DNA of 64,000 nt from Chondrus crispus (lineage: Eukaryota; Rhodophyta; Florideophyceae; Gigartinales; Gigartinaceae): contig NW_005179039.1 of assembly GCF_000350225.1 (NCBI RefSeq), forward strand, positions 1-64,000. Reading direction: 5' to 3'. The notes under the pieces were generated by a model. The model saw nothing but the letters and a program-made list of their open reading frames with translations, had not been told where the DNA came from and did no database searches. Of this stretch, positions 53,746 through 64,000 are shown one piece after another; the stretch's first letter is position 1, and every line of letters starts with the position of its first letter. Made by a program: the position numbers and the translations under genes.

Positions 53746-56035
53746 ATGGCCGACCCGCGGTCTATTCCTCTCCCGCAGTCACCCCCGGGCGTCGTGAAGC
53801 CAACTATGGCGGAGGCGGTGGCCGTCGGGACCCCGCCTTCGAGCGGGCTCGGACTCTCAGGTGCGTCATCCGGACCGCGTGAGGGTGGCGTCGTCCCGGC
53901 CCAAGCGGGCCCGCTCCCTCCGCCGGGTTTCCAGAAGTCCCGCTCGCGGTCCACGACCGTGTCCTTGGAAGTGGTGGCCCCCGGTGAGGGGCCATCCAAG
54001 CCGGTCCTTTCGTTTCGCCCGGCTACTCCTTCCGTCCCAGCATCTGACATCCCGCCTTCCGCTCTCTGCCGCCCGGCGCGGCTCGGCCGCCCCCCTCGCG
54101 TCGGGGGCGGCCCTCAAGATGGATGGCGCGTCCTTCGGTCCTCCGCCCCGTGGTCCCCTTCCCTCTACCGTCGATAGGGAGGGGGAGTCGCCCTCTGCCA
54201 CTCGGTGGCTAGGGGTACCGTCGTTCGAAGTCCCACCGCTCCCTATCAGCGAGCTACGGTACCCCTGGCGACGCCGCGGTCGCTCGGGGGTAACCGTCGA
54301 GGAACTTTCTTCCTGCACGTGGCTTCGTTCCGACCTAGCCCGCGTGTTCAAGGTTCACGAAGCCGGTGGTGTGCAGGAGGCGTCTTCCGTTCTACACCGG
54401 TTGATGGGCGAAGGCGGCGGCTCCGGGTACCAACTGCCGGACGAGCTTATCGGAGATCGTACCTTCGCGTACAGTGTCGCGGAGGTCCTCTTCGTCGACT
54501 GGATGGGATCGTTCCTGTCTAACGCAAGACAGGTCGACCCCCGGCGGTTCGTGTTGCCGGAGGTGGCGGGGCTGTAGGTGTCGCCCCGCCCCTATGCGTT
54601 CACTAAGCCCCGGGTGGCTCTGCAGAAGTCTTCGTGCTCCTTGATGCGTCTCCACGGTGTGGGATTCGCCCACCACGATTGGTCCGCATATCGGCGGGAG
54701 AACGAGGCGGACGGTCGTGTCGTTACGACGTCTGCCTTCGTGTCCGGCCTGTCTCCGGAAGACTTCCCCGCTCTCCCTGTCGACGTGAGGGAGAGCTTTC
54801 CCTCGCTCGGAGTGCACCCGCTTCTGCCTCCGGTCTTGAAGCATTTCGGGATTGCATGTGCCAACCCGCAGCACCCAGCCCACTCGCGGCTCGCGTATAA
54901 TTATGAGCGCGAGTGGGCTTGGTCCGTGTGCTGCGTGTTCATGGCCGAGGCGCACATGAACAAGCGAGTCTTCATTCAGGCGGACTCTACGGTCACGTTC
55001 GTAGGACGCGTCGTGTCCGGCCTTCCTGATGCCGTCCTCCATTCGACAGAGCACGGGTCCTCCCACGTCCCCTGGACGTTCGCCGAGGCCGTGGGCCTCA
55101 TGGTCCGTGCTGGCGAGATCAGCTCGCGGAACCATCACCCGTGGATGGACTATACCACCGGCGCCCGGGCTTCCTTCGTCACATACGAGCCGGCGTCGGA
55201 TGCCTTCGTCGCTCGCTCCGTTCCCGTCCCGTTGGTTGTCGGCAACACGGGGAAGAGGGGAGGCGTCGGCTCCGAGAGTCGGCGGAACCGGCGAAAGCGC
55301 CACCGGGACCTCGACGCCGCGTGCGGGGACCCCGCTGGTCTCAACCTGAACCCCTACCGTACGATGTCAGGGGTCGGTCGCGCCGGGACAGGGGGCCTTG
55401 CCTCTACAGTGGCCATCCTCCACGTCCCGCCTCTTGACGAGGTGGGGCAGGCCACGCCGCCGGCGCACTGTGTACGCGACCTCGTGCTCCCCCGAGGGGA
55501 GCTGGTGACCGTTCCCAAGGTAGTACGGGCCTTGGGGGTCGCCAGCCAGCGGACCTGGATGGAAGGCGGGCTGGTGGGCACCCTTGCGGACTGGTTTCTG
55601 GCTCGGAGTGACGAAGCGCGCGGTCTTCGTGACAACCTGGCGGCGCGCTCCACAGAACTTCAACGGGTGACCCAGAAGGTGACCGCTATACGCGAGGCGA
55701 CCGAACGCCAGACGGTCGTCTACGAGCGAGTCCTGCACGGACGCGAGCGCTATCGACGCGAACGTGACCGTCTGCGTTCGGCTCAGTCGGTACCCTTGCC
55801 GGCGGGTGGTGCTCCTACTAACGCTCTGGTCCCTCCCGTCAGGCGCGATCCGTACGCTGATTATGAGCCCGGTCCTCCCCCTCCCGGAAGCTGGGCGTCC
55901 GGGGAGGGCACGCCGCATGTCTTCATGCCTAGCCTCGCCGAACTGGACACGGAGACACCTCGGCATCCGGGGTATTGTCCCCCGGATAAATATGCTTCGG
56001 GGTCTCGCGGGCCCTCGAACAATGCGAGTCGCTGA
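53746..56035 (+). CDS. Antisense-oriented ORF region of A2
   Basis: Opposite to gag and pol, starting about 190 bases inside the 3' LTR. Composition is protein-like: a Pro/Ser-rich start (MADPRSIPLPQSPPGVVKPT), a globular middle (FAYSVAEVLFVDWMGSFLSN; YNYEREWAWSVCCVFMAEAH; FIQADSTVTFVGRVVSGLPD), a long charged coiled coil (LQRVTQKVTAIREATERQTV through RERYRRERDRL, about 55660-55780) and a Pro-rich acidic tail. The opposite strand also has long frames here, but their translation is His/Arg/Gly-skewed, as expected of shadows. The region looks broken, with about two breaks. No domain is recognised. Position after integrase and antisense orientation recall accessory ORFs of some plant Ty3/gypsy lineages. 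Confidence 0.55.
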
Positions 56036-56367
56036 CCGCGCGGTCTGGTCGTCAACCGCGCGGTGCCCTTCTTCCCTTACGTCGTCGAGGACGACACAGT
56101 AAACATTGCTTCCATCGTGACGCGTTTCTTCGGGTCTGTTCGTTGCTTCTAATTCCCCTTTGTCATCGGCGTGACACAGCACGCCCGCCCGTGCTTTCCT
56201 CAAAGCGGAGGAGGAAGGGGCGATGGCAGATCGCGTTCCCCTCGTCCCTCTTCGCCATCCAGTAGCGAGGGCAGGGGCGCGCGGGAACTCATATTCTCCT
56301 TGAGGCCTCTCGCCATCGGTGGCGAAGGCCTAGCGCACAACGAACGCTCTTATCCATCACGTCCCTC

Positions 56368-57080
56368 GCCATTCGGGGCGAGGGCGCGCAGCGCAGCGAA
56401 CGTCTGTCTTCACGTCCCGCTCCTTTGCTGTCCGGGGCGGAGCACAGCGCGTTGTCTTCGTCTCGCGCGTCCCTCGCCGTTCGGAGACAGGGAGCGCGCG
56501 GCGGTCGTCCTTCTTGAGGCCTCTCGCCGTCGGCGGCGAGGGCGTGCACGGCGGGGTATGTCTGAGGCCCCGCGCCCCTCGCCCTTCGGGGGCGAGGGCG
56601 CAGTGCCGAACGGAGGTCTTTACCTGTCGCGCGTCCCTCGCCACTCGGGGTGAGGGCGCGTGGCGCAGCGAACGTCTGTCTTCACGTCCCGCCCCTTCGT
56701 CGTCCGGGGCGGAGCACAGCGCGTCGTCTTCGTCTCGCGCGTCCCTCGCCATTCGGGGCGAGGGCGCGTGCGGCGGTCGTCCTTCTTGAGGCCTCTCGCC
56801 GTCGGCGGCGAGGGCAGGGGCGCCGCGGGGTATGTCTGAGGTCCCGCGCCCCTCGCCCTTCGGGGGTGAGGGCGCAGTGTCGAACGGAGGTCTTTACCTG
56901 TCGCGCGTCTCTCGCCACCCGGGGTGAGGGCGCGCGGCGCAGCGAACGTCTGTCTTCACGTCCCGCCCCATCGTCGTCCGGGGCGGGGTGCAGCGCGCGT
57001 TCTTAGTCTCGTGCGTCCCTCGCCATTCGGGGCGAGAGCGCGCGCGTAGCGGACGCTCTTGTTCCGTGGTCTTGCCGCTC
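56368..57080. repeat. About 274-bp tandem repeat full of GC-rich hairpins
   Basis: Three units begin near 56368, 56637 and 56911. Each holds several stem-loops of the type CCCTCGCC-NTTCGGGG-CGAGGG and shares CAGCGAACGTCTGTCTTCAC. The array lies between the antisense ORF and the 3' end of pol. Open frames on both strands here are products of the repeat. Confidence 0.8.
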
Positions 57081-57879
57081 GGGGCGCGTATGGTGTCGCG
57101 GTGTCCGTCCGGTATTCGGACCGGGTGCGGACGTGTGTACCCATGGGGTGACGTCGTTTACCTTGTTACCGGTCGTCGATGGAGGTGCTACCGTGCCCAT
57201 GCGCGCAAGGCACGTGCCAGTGTAATTTCCTCCCCTTAATTTTTTTGCTAATTTCGCAGGCTGGGGGAGGCGGTGATTTGGTGACGGCGCGAGCGTGGTT
57301 GGCGCGTGTCGTGCATCGCCGAGCGCCGCTCACGTGTAACGTTCTCCTCTTCTCGTCATTTTCCGTATCATGAGGCACGCGTCGGTGGCTGTTTCGAGGT
57401 GTCTCGAGTCCGTGGGGGTATAACACTGACCCTCCGATCGGGTTGCTCTCGCCCGATCCCCCTTTGACAACTGTCTTGTGGCGCGCTCCCCCGAATGCGG
57501 CCCTACGCTGCATAACCTCCGTCTGCGTGTCTCGCACGTCTCCTCGTACCCTGGGCACAGCGACCGGACGATTATCCGGTCTTCCGTCGGGTGGACCGGC
57601 TCGCCTGCGGGTTGACGGCCCTGGTGAGACCAGGGCATCCCGCGCCTTGCCAGCGGTTCGGCGGGTGTGCTATTTTGCAGTACGTACTGTCTGTCCTCCT
57701 CCCTCTTGCCGGCGGCGGCTGTCGGATGGCTTGACCGCCGGTGCGCCTCGACGTCTTCGCATCCTCACGAGTTCGCTGGTGCCTCTCGAGACACCTGTCC
57801 TTCCGTTCTTAAGGTTTCTGTCATACGGCGAGGGGCTGCCTTTAACTGCAACGGAGCAGAGCGGTGGAGGGCCCCCTCC
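57081..57879. other. Non-coding region of A2
   Basis: About 800 bp between the hairpin repeats and the end of pol. A T-rich word (AATTTTTTTGCTAATTT) is at 57238-57254. No convincing gene. Confidence 0.5.
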
Positions 57880-60800
57880 TTAAGCGCGAGCGTCCGCGTT
57901 CGCGTCTGAGACGAGGTCTCTGCCGGTGCGTCTCCGGAGGCGTTGGGCGTAACGAGACACCAACTCCTCCGGGACGTGAGTCCGCGCGGTCCAGGTGGGC
58001 GTGTCGTAATCCGCCCACTTGATGAGGAACTCCGTAGTTCCGTCCTCCAAGGCTCGATGCCGGAGTAGTCGTTCGACCGCGTACTGCGTGCCCTTGGTGA
58101 CCTTGTCGGTAAGGTCACTTGGGGTTGTCGTGCTCGCCCGCGCCGCGCCCGTCGGTGGAGGCGCGTATACGCAGCGGTCTGCGGAGACGCGCTCGGTGAC
58201 ACCATCACGATCGATCGTGATGGTTCGCCGGTCGTTGGCGAGCACCCGGTATGGCCCCACGCCTGGCGACTCAAGTTTGTTGGACGTCCTTGCCCCATCG
58301 GTGGGGTTTATGTAGACGTAATTACCTGCTTTGATACGTGCGTTGAGACGTCTGACGCGCTTTTCGAAGTCGCGTTTGTACCGAGCCTGCGTCCGGCGCA
58401 GGCTCCCGTACGCCTTCTGGATCGTGTCGTCCAACGTCTTGAGGAACTCAGCGCGCGCGTTGCCCCTATCGGACGGGGGCGCGTCACCGTCGGCTCTACG
58501 TAGAGAGAACTCCGGCGGGGGTCGGTTGAGGACGAGCTGGAAGGGCGTGGTACTCGTCGTACGATGTACGTGGGAGTTGTACGCGTACGTGAGCGGCCCC
58601 ACGTACACGTCCCAGTCGTCCTGATGTTCGCCGACGTAATTCCGTAACATCGAAGCGATCGTCCGGTTGTATCGCTCGACCTGCCCGTTCGTCTGGGGGT
58701 GGTACGCCGAAGTGTACAAGTTCGTCACCCCCAGGAGACGGCACGTGCTGTGGAAGAACTTCGCGTTAAACTGCGGTCCGTTATCCGACAGTAGCGAGCG
58801 TGGGACCCCGTATTTAAATACCCACGCGTCGCAGAACGCGACGGCGACCGTGTACGCGGTTACGGTCCGCAGTGCCACAACTTGAGTCAGCTTGGTGAAA
58901 CGGTCCGTAATTACGAGAAGGAACCGTTTCCCTGCCTTCGTCTTGGGTAGCGGTCCCAAGATGTCGATGGCGAGGCGCTCAAGCGGCCGTGTTGCCGGAA
59001 ACAACTTCAAGCGGTTGAGGTGTTTCCGCAACTTAACACGGTTCATCGCGCATGTTCGGCACCCTCGCACCGTAGCTGCGACATCTGCAGCGAGATGGAG
59101 CCAGTAGTACTCGCGACGGAGCGCGAAGTACATACGGTTCTGGTCCGGGTGCCCCGCGATCGTTGGTGTGTGGCAGAGCTGGAGAAGCCGAGCCCGTAGC
59201 GTCCGTGGCACCACGACCGGCACGATGTCAGGGTCGAAGGGGTGTCTCCGTTTGAGCACCCCGTTGTGGTCCTCGAAGAACGCAGAGCCCCGGGACTCTG
59301 ACTGTCGTGCCAGTACGGTCTGGCAGAAGTCATCCACGCGTTGCTCCTCGGCTATCTCCTCTAACGTAAGAGGGGCCGGAAGGTCGTCCTGCAGAGGGGC
59401 GACCGTGGAGGCGGGCGCGCCAACTTCGGGTTGTTCGGCGCGCTCGATGTCGACAGCGTCGAACTTGTCGTTCTCCTCCCAGAACGAGGTGGGTCCTTCA
59501 AGAGCGGGGGCCTCGTCGTCGCCCCTCGGCTCGTCGCTCGTACGGACGCGCGAACCTCTTCGCGATCCGGCTTGGTTCCTTGTTGTCACGAAGACATGGA
59601 CGGCCTTGTGATCGCAGCTCGCGGTACAGACGTGGTCCGCGAGCTCGTCTGACATGTCACGGACGGTCGTACCCGCATCGAAGGTAGGAATGTCGTCATC
59701 CACCTCGACGACTGGGCGAGGGTCGTCGGTGACCCTTGGCGACACGAGGCGTGACAGGGCATCGGGCACCTGGTGCACGCGCCCGGGGCGGTACTGTATG
59801 GTGAAGTCGTATTCCGCCAACCGCAGTCGCCACTAGGTAAGCCTTCCGGAACTCTCCGTGAGGGACATAAGCCATCGGAGGGCATCATGGTCCGTCCGGA
59901 CGATGAACTTGGTACATTCGATGTACGGCCGTAGTGTGCGGACGGCCCACACTACGGCAAAGCATTCGCGCTCCGTAGCGCTGTAGTTGCGCTCACTATC
60001 GAACAGTGAGTACGACCAATACCCCACGGGGCGCCAGTCGTTGGCGCCTTCGTGTTCCTGGAGCAAGGTACAGCCCAGTTGATAGGCACTAGCATCTGTG
60101 TCGATCATGTACGGCCGACCATGCCGCGGCAATGCTAAGATCGGCGGGGAAATCATCCGCTCCTTCAACGCTTCGAACGCTTGAAGTTGCAGCTCTGTCG
60201 GGTCGTCGAAGTTGGGGTCGGCGTCCTTGCGCGTCATGTCCGTTAATGGACGCGCAATCTTCGCGAACCCCTTCACGAAGCGGCGGTAGACGTTGCACGC
60301 TCCGAGGTACGAGCGCACCTGCGTCAACGTCCTCGGAAACGTGAACGTCTGGAAGGCGTCCGCCGCCGCTTCGGCGACGCTTACCTGGGGAAATGACGTG
60401 CCCCAGGTAGTGCACCTTCGGTTGGAAGAAGCTACACTTCTTGAGCTTGAGGGAGATTCCGGCGCTCCTCAGCGAGCTCAAGACAGTGTCAAGATGCTTT
60501 GCGTGTTCTCCATGCGTACGGGAGAACACGATGACATCATCCAGGTAGATGAGGCATATCTGCCATCGGACGCCAGATAGGATGATGTCGAGGGCATGTT
60601 GGAAGGTGGCCAGTGCCCCTTTTAGCCCGAACGGCATACGCAAATGTAGAGACGTTCCCATATGCGTAGTGAACGTGGTCTTTTCCCGGTCTTCCGGAGC
60701 GACGGGGATCTGCCAATAACCGGAATTGCAGTCCAACGTCGTAAAGACGGCTGCATCTCCGAGCGAATCGATGCAGTCGTCCATCCGGGGCAGCAGATAC

Positions 60801-62428
60801 GAATCCGCTGCCGTCTTTGCGTTGAGACGCCGGTAGTCCACGCAGAACCGAAGAGAGCCGTCTTTCTTCGGTACGAGCACCACGGGGGACGCCCACTCGG
60901 TGCTGGCAGGTTCGAGTACCCCTGCGTTCAAGATTTTGTTGACTTCCTTGGCGACCATCTCACGCATAGCCGGCCCCTTTCGGTAGGGCATTGAACGTGT
61001 CGGCTTCGTACCCAGTTCGAGGGGAATGCGGTGTTCGGTCGCTCGGATCGTTCTGAGCGCCCCGCCCCACAAACTCGAGTGCCTACGGAGCATCTCGAGC
61101 ACGTGGCCCCGGAACTTGTCATCATCGATGTATGACAAGTCGATTTCTTTTTCCCAACCCTCCGGCGGATTTTCGGGATCCTTTTCAGAGGCGGGTGCAG
61201 TGCCCCCTTCCGGCGGCGGGCACTTCGCCGGTCGGCCGTCCGTACCGGCTCCTCTCTTCTCAACGGGTGCCCCCTGGGCGGAGCCTGGTCGACCAGCTCC
61301 TGCCGTTCCGACTTGATCGGTCAAGTCGGTGAGGTGTAGCGCGTGCGCGATCCCCTCGGCGATGCGACGTTCGGGCGTCAAGATCGCGAGGGGGTCGCGC
61401 TTCGCGTATCCGACGACGGTGTGCTTCGGAATCCGCCTTGCCTGTCGCGAAAAGTTTGCGACGATGACGTCGAAGGTCTGGTTCGGCAGGACCTCGACGA
61501 CGCCGTTCGTCAGCCTCACTCCATGTCGGTGTTGGATTGACGGCTTCGGCTCTATAAACACGAGTCCCCTCCCCGTCGTAGTAACGCGCACACGGGCCTG
61601 CGACCTCGCGGGAATGGTAACCCAGCGGGCGATTCGGATCGCTTGCGGGGCTTCGTCGCGTGCGTCAGCCCGGTTTGTCTGACGTCCGTGCCGCCTGGTT
61701 GGGGGAGTCGGCTCCCCCTTCCCGTCGACGATGGCAACGGAGCCACCTTGGCGGAGCTCCAACCGTTGAGCTTCGATGTCGATACTTCGTACGTGTGTAT
61801 CGATGAAGGCCGTACCAAGGAGGACCGGCACGGCGAGCTGGTCAGCCACGACGAACGGAATTCGGAACGTCGTGTTCCTCAACCGCACGGCCAATCGTAC
61901 GACGCCCGAGAGCTTAAGCGGGTTGCTATTCGCGCCTGCCAATCGGGGCAGTGGCGCGTTGCGGATGACGTACCGCGACCAATGGGGAGGAAGGTCCGCC
62001 TTCCTCACCAGATTGTACCCCGAGCACGTATCAACGGCGATCGTGCGGGGCTTGAAGGCATTTCCCTCAGTGGCTATCGCGCCGAGGACGTTGTAAATCT
62101 TCGACGTCATAAGGCAAATGACGCCGTCGACCACCTTCGGCGTGCCCGGCTCGGCGAGATCGTTCCGCCTGGGCCGCCGGCGCTGGTTCCGACTTCTCCT
62201 CGGCGTCCTTCGGCCTTGGTCGCGGGGCGCCCTTCGGTCGGCTGCATCCCCGCGACAATTCGCGTTCGTACGCGGCTTGAATTCTTCTGGCGGCCCCGGG
62301 TCCCCCTGGGTCGGGCCGCTGGCGCGTTCGATGCGCTTATTGTTAGGCACGTTGCTCACAGTTTCCACAGTGCCCTCCTCCATGTGCGCCGGGCTCAGGG
62401 TTGCCTCAGCGTCTTCGTCCTTTCGCAC
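57880..62428 (-). CDS. pol: pol region of element A2
   Basis: On the minus strand: a protease-like segment (VDTCSGYNLVRKADLP near 62020), reverse transcriptase (FCVDYRRLNAKT, MPFGLKGALATFQ, YLDDVIVFSRTH near 60550), RNase H (IDTDASAYQLGCTL near 60090, RTDHDALRWLM), integrase zinc region (H...H...CRTCAMNR near 59050) and core (DILGPLPKTK, LSDNGPQFNAKF, QVERYNR near 58670), then a degenerate chromodomain (YAVERLLRHRALEDGTTEFL, then WADYDTPTWT) near 58000-58090. This is the Ty3/gypsy order. The protease has Cys-Ser where Thr-Gly/Ser-Gly is usual. It is slightly broken, with about two breaks. Confidence 0.9.
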
Positions 62429-62599
62429 CGAGCTTACGGGTGTCTCGCTGCGCTTGTGCCGGGTTGAGGGGAATAATATCGGTAAACATTCCCCTCCTCC
62501 GCCGGGGACAAATAGGGGCGGGTCAAGGTTGGTGTGACAAGACGGTTCACGCGACCGCGCGAACGTAACCGTCTTTACGTGTTTTTCGAACTACCCGAG

Positions 62600-64000
62600 C
62601 TGTCAGTGCTATTCGCTTGGCTATCGTTAGCTAGCGCGTCGACGGGCCCCTGGCCGCGCGGAGGGGGACGGTTTCCCCACCCCGACTGGGCATCTTCTAC
62701 GAAGTATTAGGATACTTCGTGGCCTTGGATTGCAACGTCCGGCCGTTGCAATATTCGAGGGGCGGAGAGAACGGGCTCTCCTCCGCCTCCTTCCGTGGGC
62801 TGGGGGTGCGTCTCCTCAGCCCAATCCTGGAGGTACATGATGGCGTTCTGTACCCGTTGGGGCAACGGGGGTCGGCCCCGGTCGCCTCGCCCATCTCGAC
62901 GGGGATATCGCGTATCCATCCGACGAGGGTCACGTCGATCCCTTTGATCGGTCCCCGGGTATCGGTACCCGCCTTCGCGAGGGGCAAAACGGACGTCGCC
63001 ACCCGATCAGCTCGGGTCACCTCGACGCGGGCCTCGGTCTGCCCGCGTAGACTGCTGGATGAGATTGCGCATTCCGGGGCGCGTCTCCATCTGATAGCGG
63101 TAGTTCCTGTACGCCGTGAACTGACGTTGTTCAGGAGACAGGAACGGGCACGCGTACATGGCGTGGCCGTACGTCCGGCACAGCCAACAAATGTACGTGC
63201 TGCCATCGGTCCACGCCAAAGTCGCCGCGTGGCGTGCCTCCTCATCGGTGATTCGAGGCACGTTAGGCAGCCCGCGGTCTCCTTCTCGACGGGAGATATC
63301 CAGCTCGGCCATGTTGTGGTTCGGACCACCGGTGGCCCTCGGCGTGTGTGCGAACGCCGTTGCGAAGCTTCCGGTCCAACCGGTGGAAGCTGGCGTAGGG
63401 GGTCGGCCTCCTGCCCGGTCGAAGCCTTGCGTGATGAAGACAGGGTCGGCCTGCCACTCATCTTCTCCAACGTGGAGGGCGGTCGCCGCGAACTCGTTCC
63501 GTGCGACCTTGGAGTTCGGACTCCCTTCGCTGCCGGCTTCGGGTCCGGCAGCGGCAACCCGCGACGGGCGCGGTAGGTTGTACCCTCGGCCGTTGCCATA
63601 CGGCGAATCGTTGAGAGTTCGGTCTTCTGTTGTCCGCGCCACCTTTGCATCGTCTTTGCCACTGCGGCCCGGGTCGCAGTGGACAGCCCGCGCACGAAAT
63701 AGTGCGCGAGAGCTTGTTCTGAGAACACGGCCGTGCATCGGAACGCGGCGGATTCCAGCTGGTCTGCGAACGTGTTCTCGGTTTCGTGAGGAAGCTGTCG
63801 TGCCGACGCGACAGCATCAAACGCTTCCCCCAACACGTCGTCGGTTAGGTAGCGCTTGATAAATTGGTTGACGAGGCCAGGCCAGCTCGTGTCGTCGTGG
63901 AGGTGGCCGGCGCGGAGGCCGCGCATGGTGTAACTCGTATACAACCGCTCCGCGTCCCGCTCGAGGAAGTGAGCGAAGACACGGATTGCCACACCTTCGG
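62600..64000 (-). CDS. gag: gag region of element A2 (partial)
   Basis: Nearly identical to the C-terminal half of the A1 gag: the capsid segment FAHFLERDAERLYTSYT near 63960, the zinc knuckle CWLCRTYGHAMYAC near 63180 and the Arg-rich tail. The N-terminal part is outside the window. Slightly broken relative to A1. Confidence 0.85.

Larger units (their letters stand above)
52965..64000 (-). mobile_element. Ty3/gypsy LTR retrotransposon A2
   Basis: Minus strand. From the right edge: gag (partial, 62600-64000), pol (62428 to 57880), a GC-rich non-coding and repeat region (57879 to about 56200), an antisense-oriented ORF (53746-56035), a polypurine-like tract (TTGAGGGGGGGGTGA on the minus strand) and the 3' LTR (53557 to 52965). 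The 5' LTR is outside the window. The visible coding part is broken with about three or four breaks. The 3' LTR is nearly identical to the family A LTRs at 2787 and 3470, so insertion was fairly recent. Confidence 0.9.

Noticed and set aside
54392-55303. 303-residue minus-strand frame in A2
   Set aside because: His/Arg/Gly-skewed translation without motifs; the plus-strand frame over the same bases is more protein-like.
56171-57144. Several overlapping Arg/Ser/Ala-rich frames in A2
   Set aside because: They follow the hairpin repeat and have no independent support.
1-64000. tRNA or rRNA genes
   Set aside because: No cloverleaf with intact A and B boxes or rRNA core was recognised by eye; a dedicated scan could still find a tRNA.

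Overview
The window looks like a transposon-rich, gene-poor stretch of a eukaryotic nuclear genome. Reasons: several LTR retrotransposons of two Ty3/gypsy chromovirus-like families plus a Ty1/copia remnant, solo LTRs with 5-bp target duplications, a CACTA-type DNA transposon, TATA boxes and AATAAA signals, nuclear-type protein motifs (a KKRK nuclear signal, a SUMO-interacting motif, RG boxes), and no bacterial operons or rRNA/tRNA genes that I can see. The few non-transposon genes appear intron-poor. This fits a florideophyte red alga such as Chondrus, where gene islands sit in seas of LTR elements, but that assignment is inference and not proven by any single marker here.

Layout. 1-3381: a gypsy element of family A on the minus strand (A1, cut by the window edge), inserted in the 5' LTR of a family B element. 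3382-17141: element B1 (plus strand) with gag, pol and chromodomain, a small extra sense ORF, an antisense ORF and a 3' LTR; a solo family A LTR sits in its 5' LTR. 17120-23254: the most interesting block. A ParB-like gene on the minus strand and a DNA methyltransferase/SET gene on the plus strand diverge from a spacer that carries three copies of a 22-bp palindrome at exact 64-bp spacing. 23487-24415: a small inverted-repeat element. 24987-26834: an ORF with two C2H2 zinc fingers. 26869-27974: a 26-bp minisatellite and a cluster of a 12-bp motif in both orientations. 28.1-31.0 kb: three small genes of unknown function, two of them cysteine-rich with signal-peptide-like segments. 31134-32945: a copia remnant. 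32948-43438: a badly decayed family B element (B2) with a solo LTR inside it. 43439-52410: a decayed CACTA/Tnp2 transposon with two divergent genes, a nested solo LTR and a GC-rich gene fragment. 52412-52964: a piece of an interrupted gene. 52965-64000: a second family A element (A2, minus strand, cut by the window edge) with a long antisense ORF and a hairpin-rich tandem repeat.

How the genes may work together. In the 17-23 kb block a ParB/sulfiredoxin-fold protein, a palindromic site array, a beta-class amino-methyltransferase and a SET histone-methyltransferase-like domain lie side by side. ParB domains next to, or fused with, DNA methyltransferases are familiar in phages and bacterial mobile elements. 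Here the proteins carry eukaryotic nuclear motifs and a SET domain, which suggests a captured prokaryote-derived module adapted to chromatin. A working idea (inference) is a site-specific chromatin-marking or autoregulatory system. The B1 element has inserted at the 3' end of the ParB-like gene, so its native C-terminus is lost or displaced. The other large feature is that both gypsy families carry antisense-oriented ORFs between pol and the 3' LTR.
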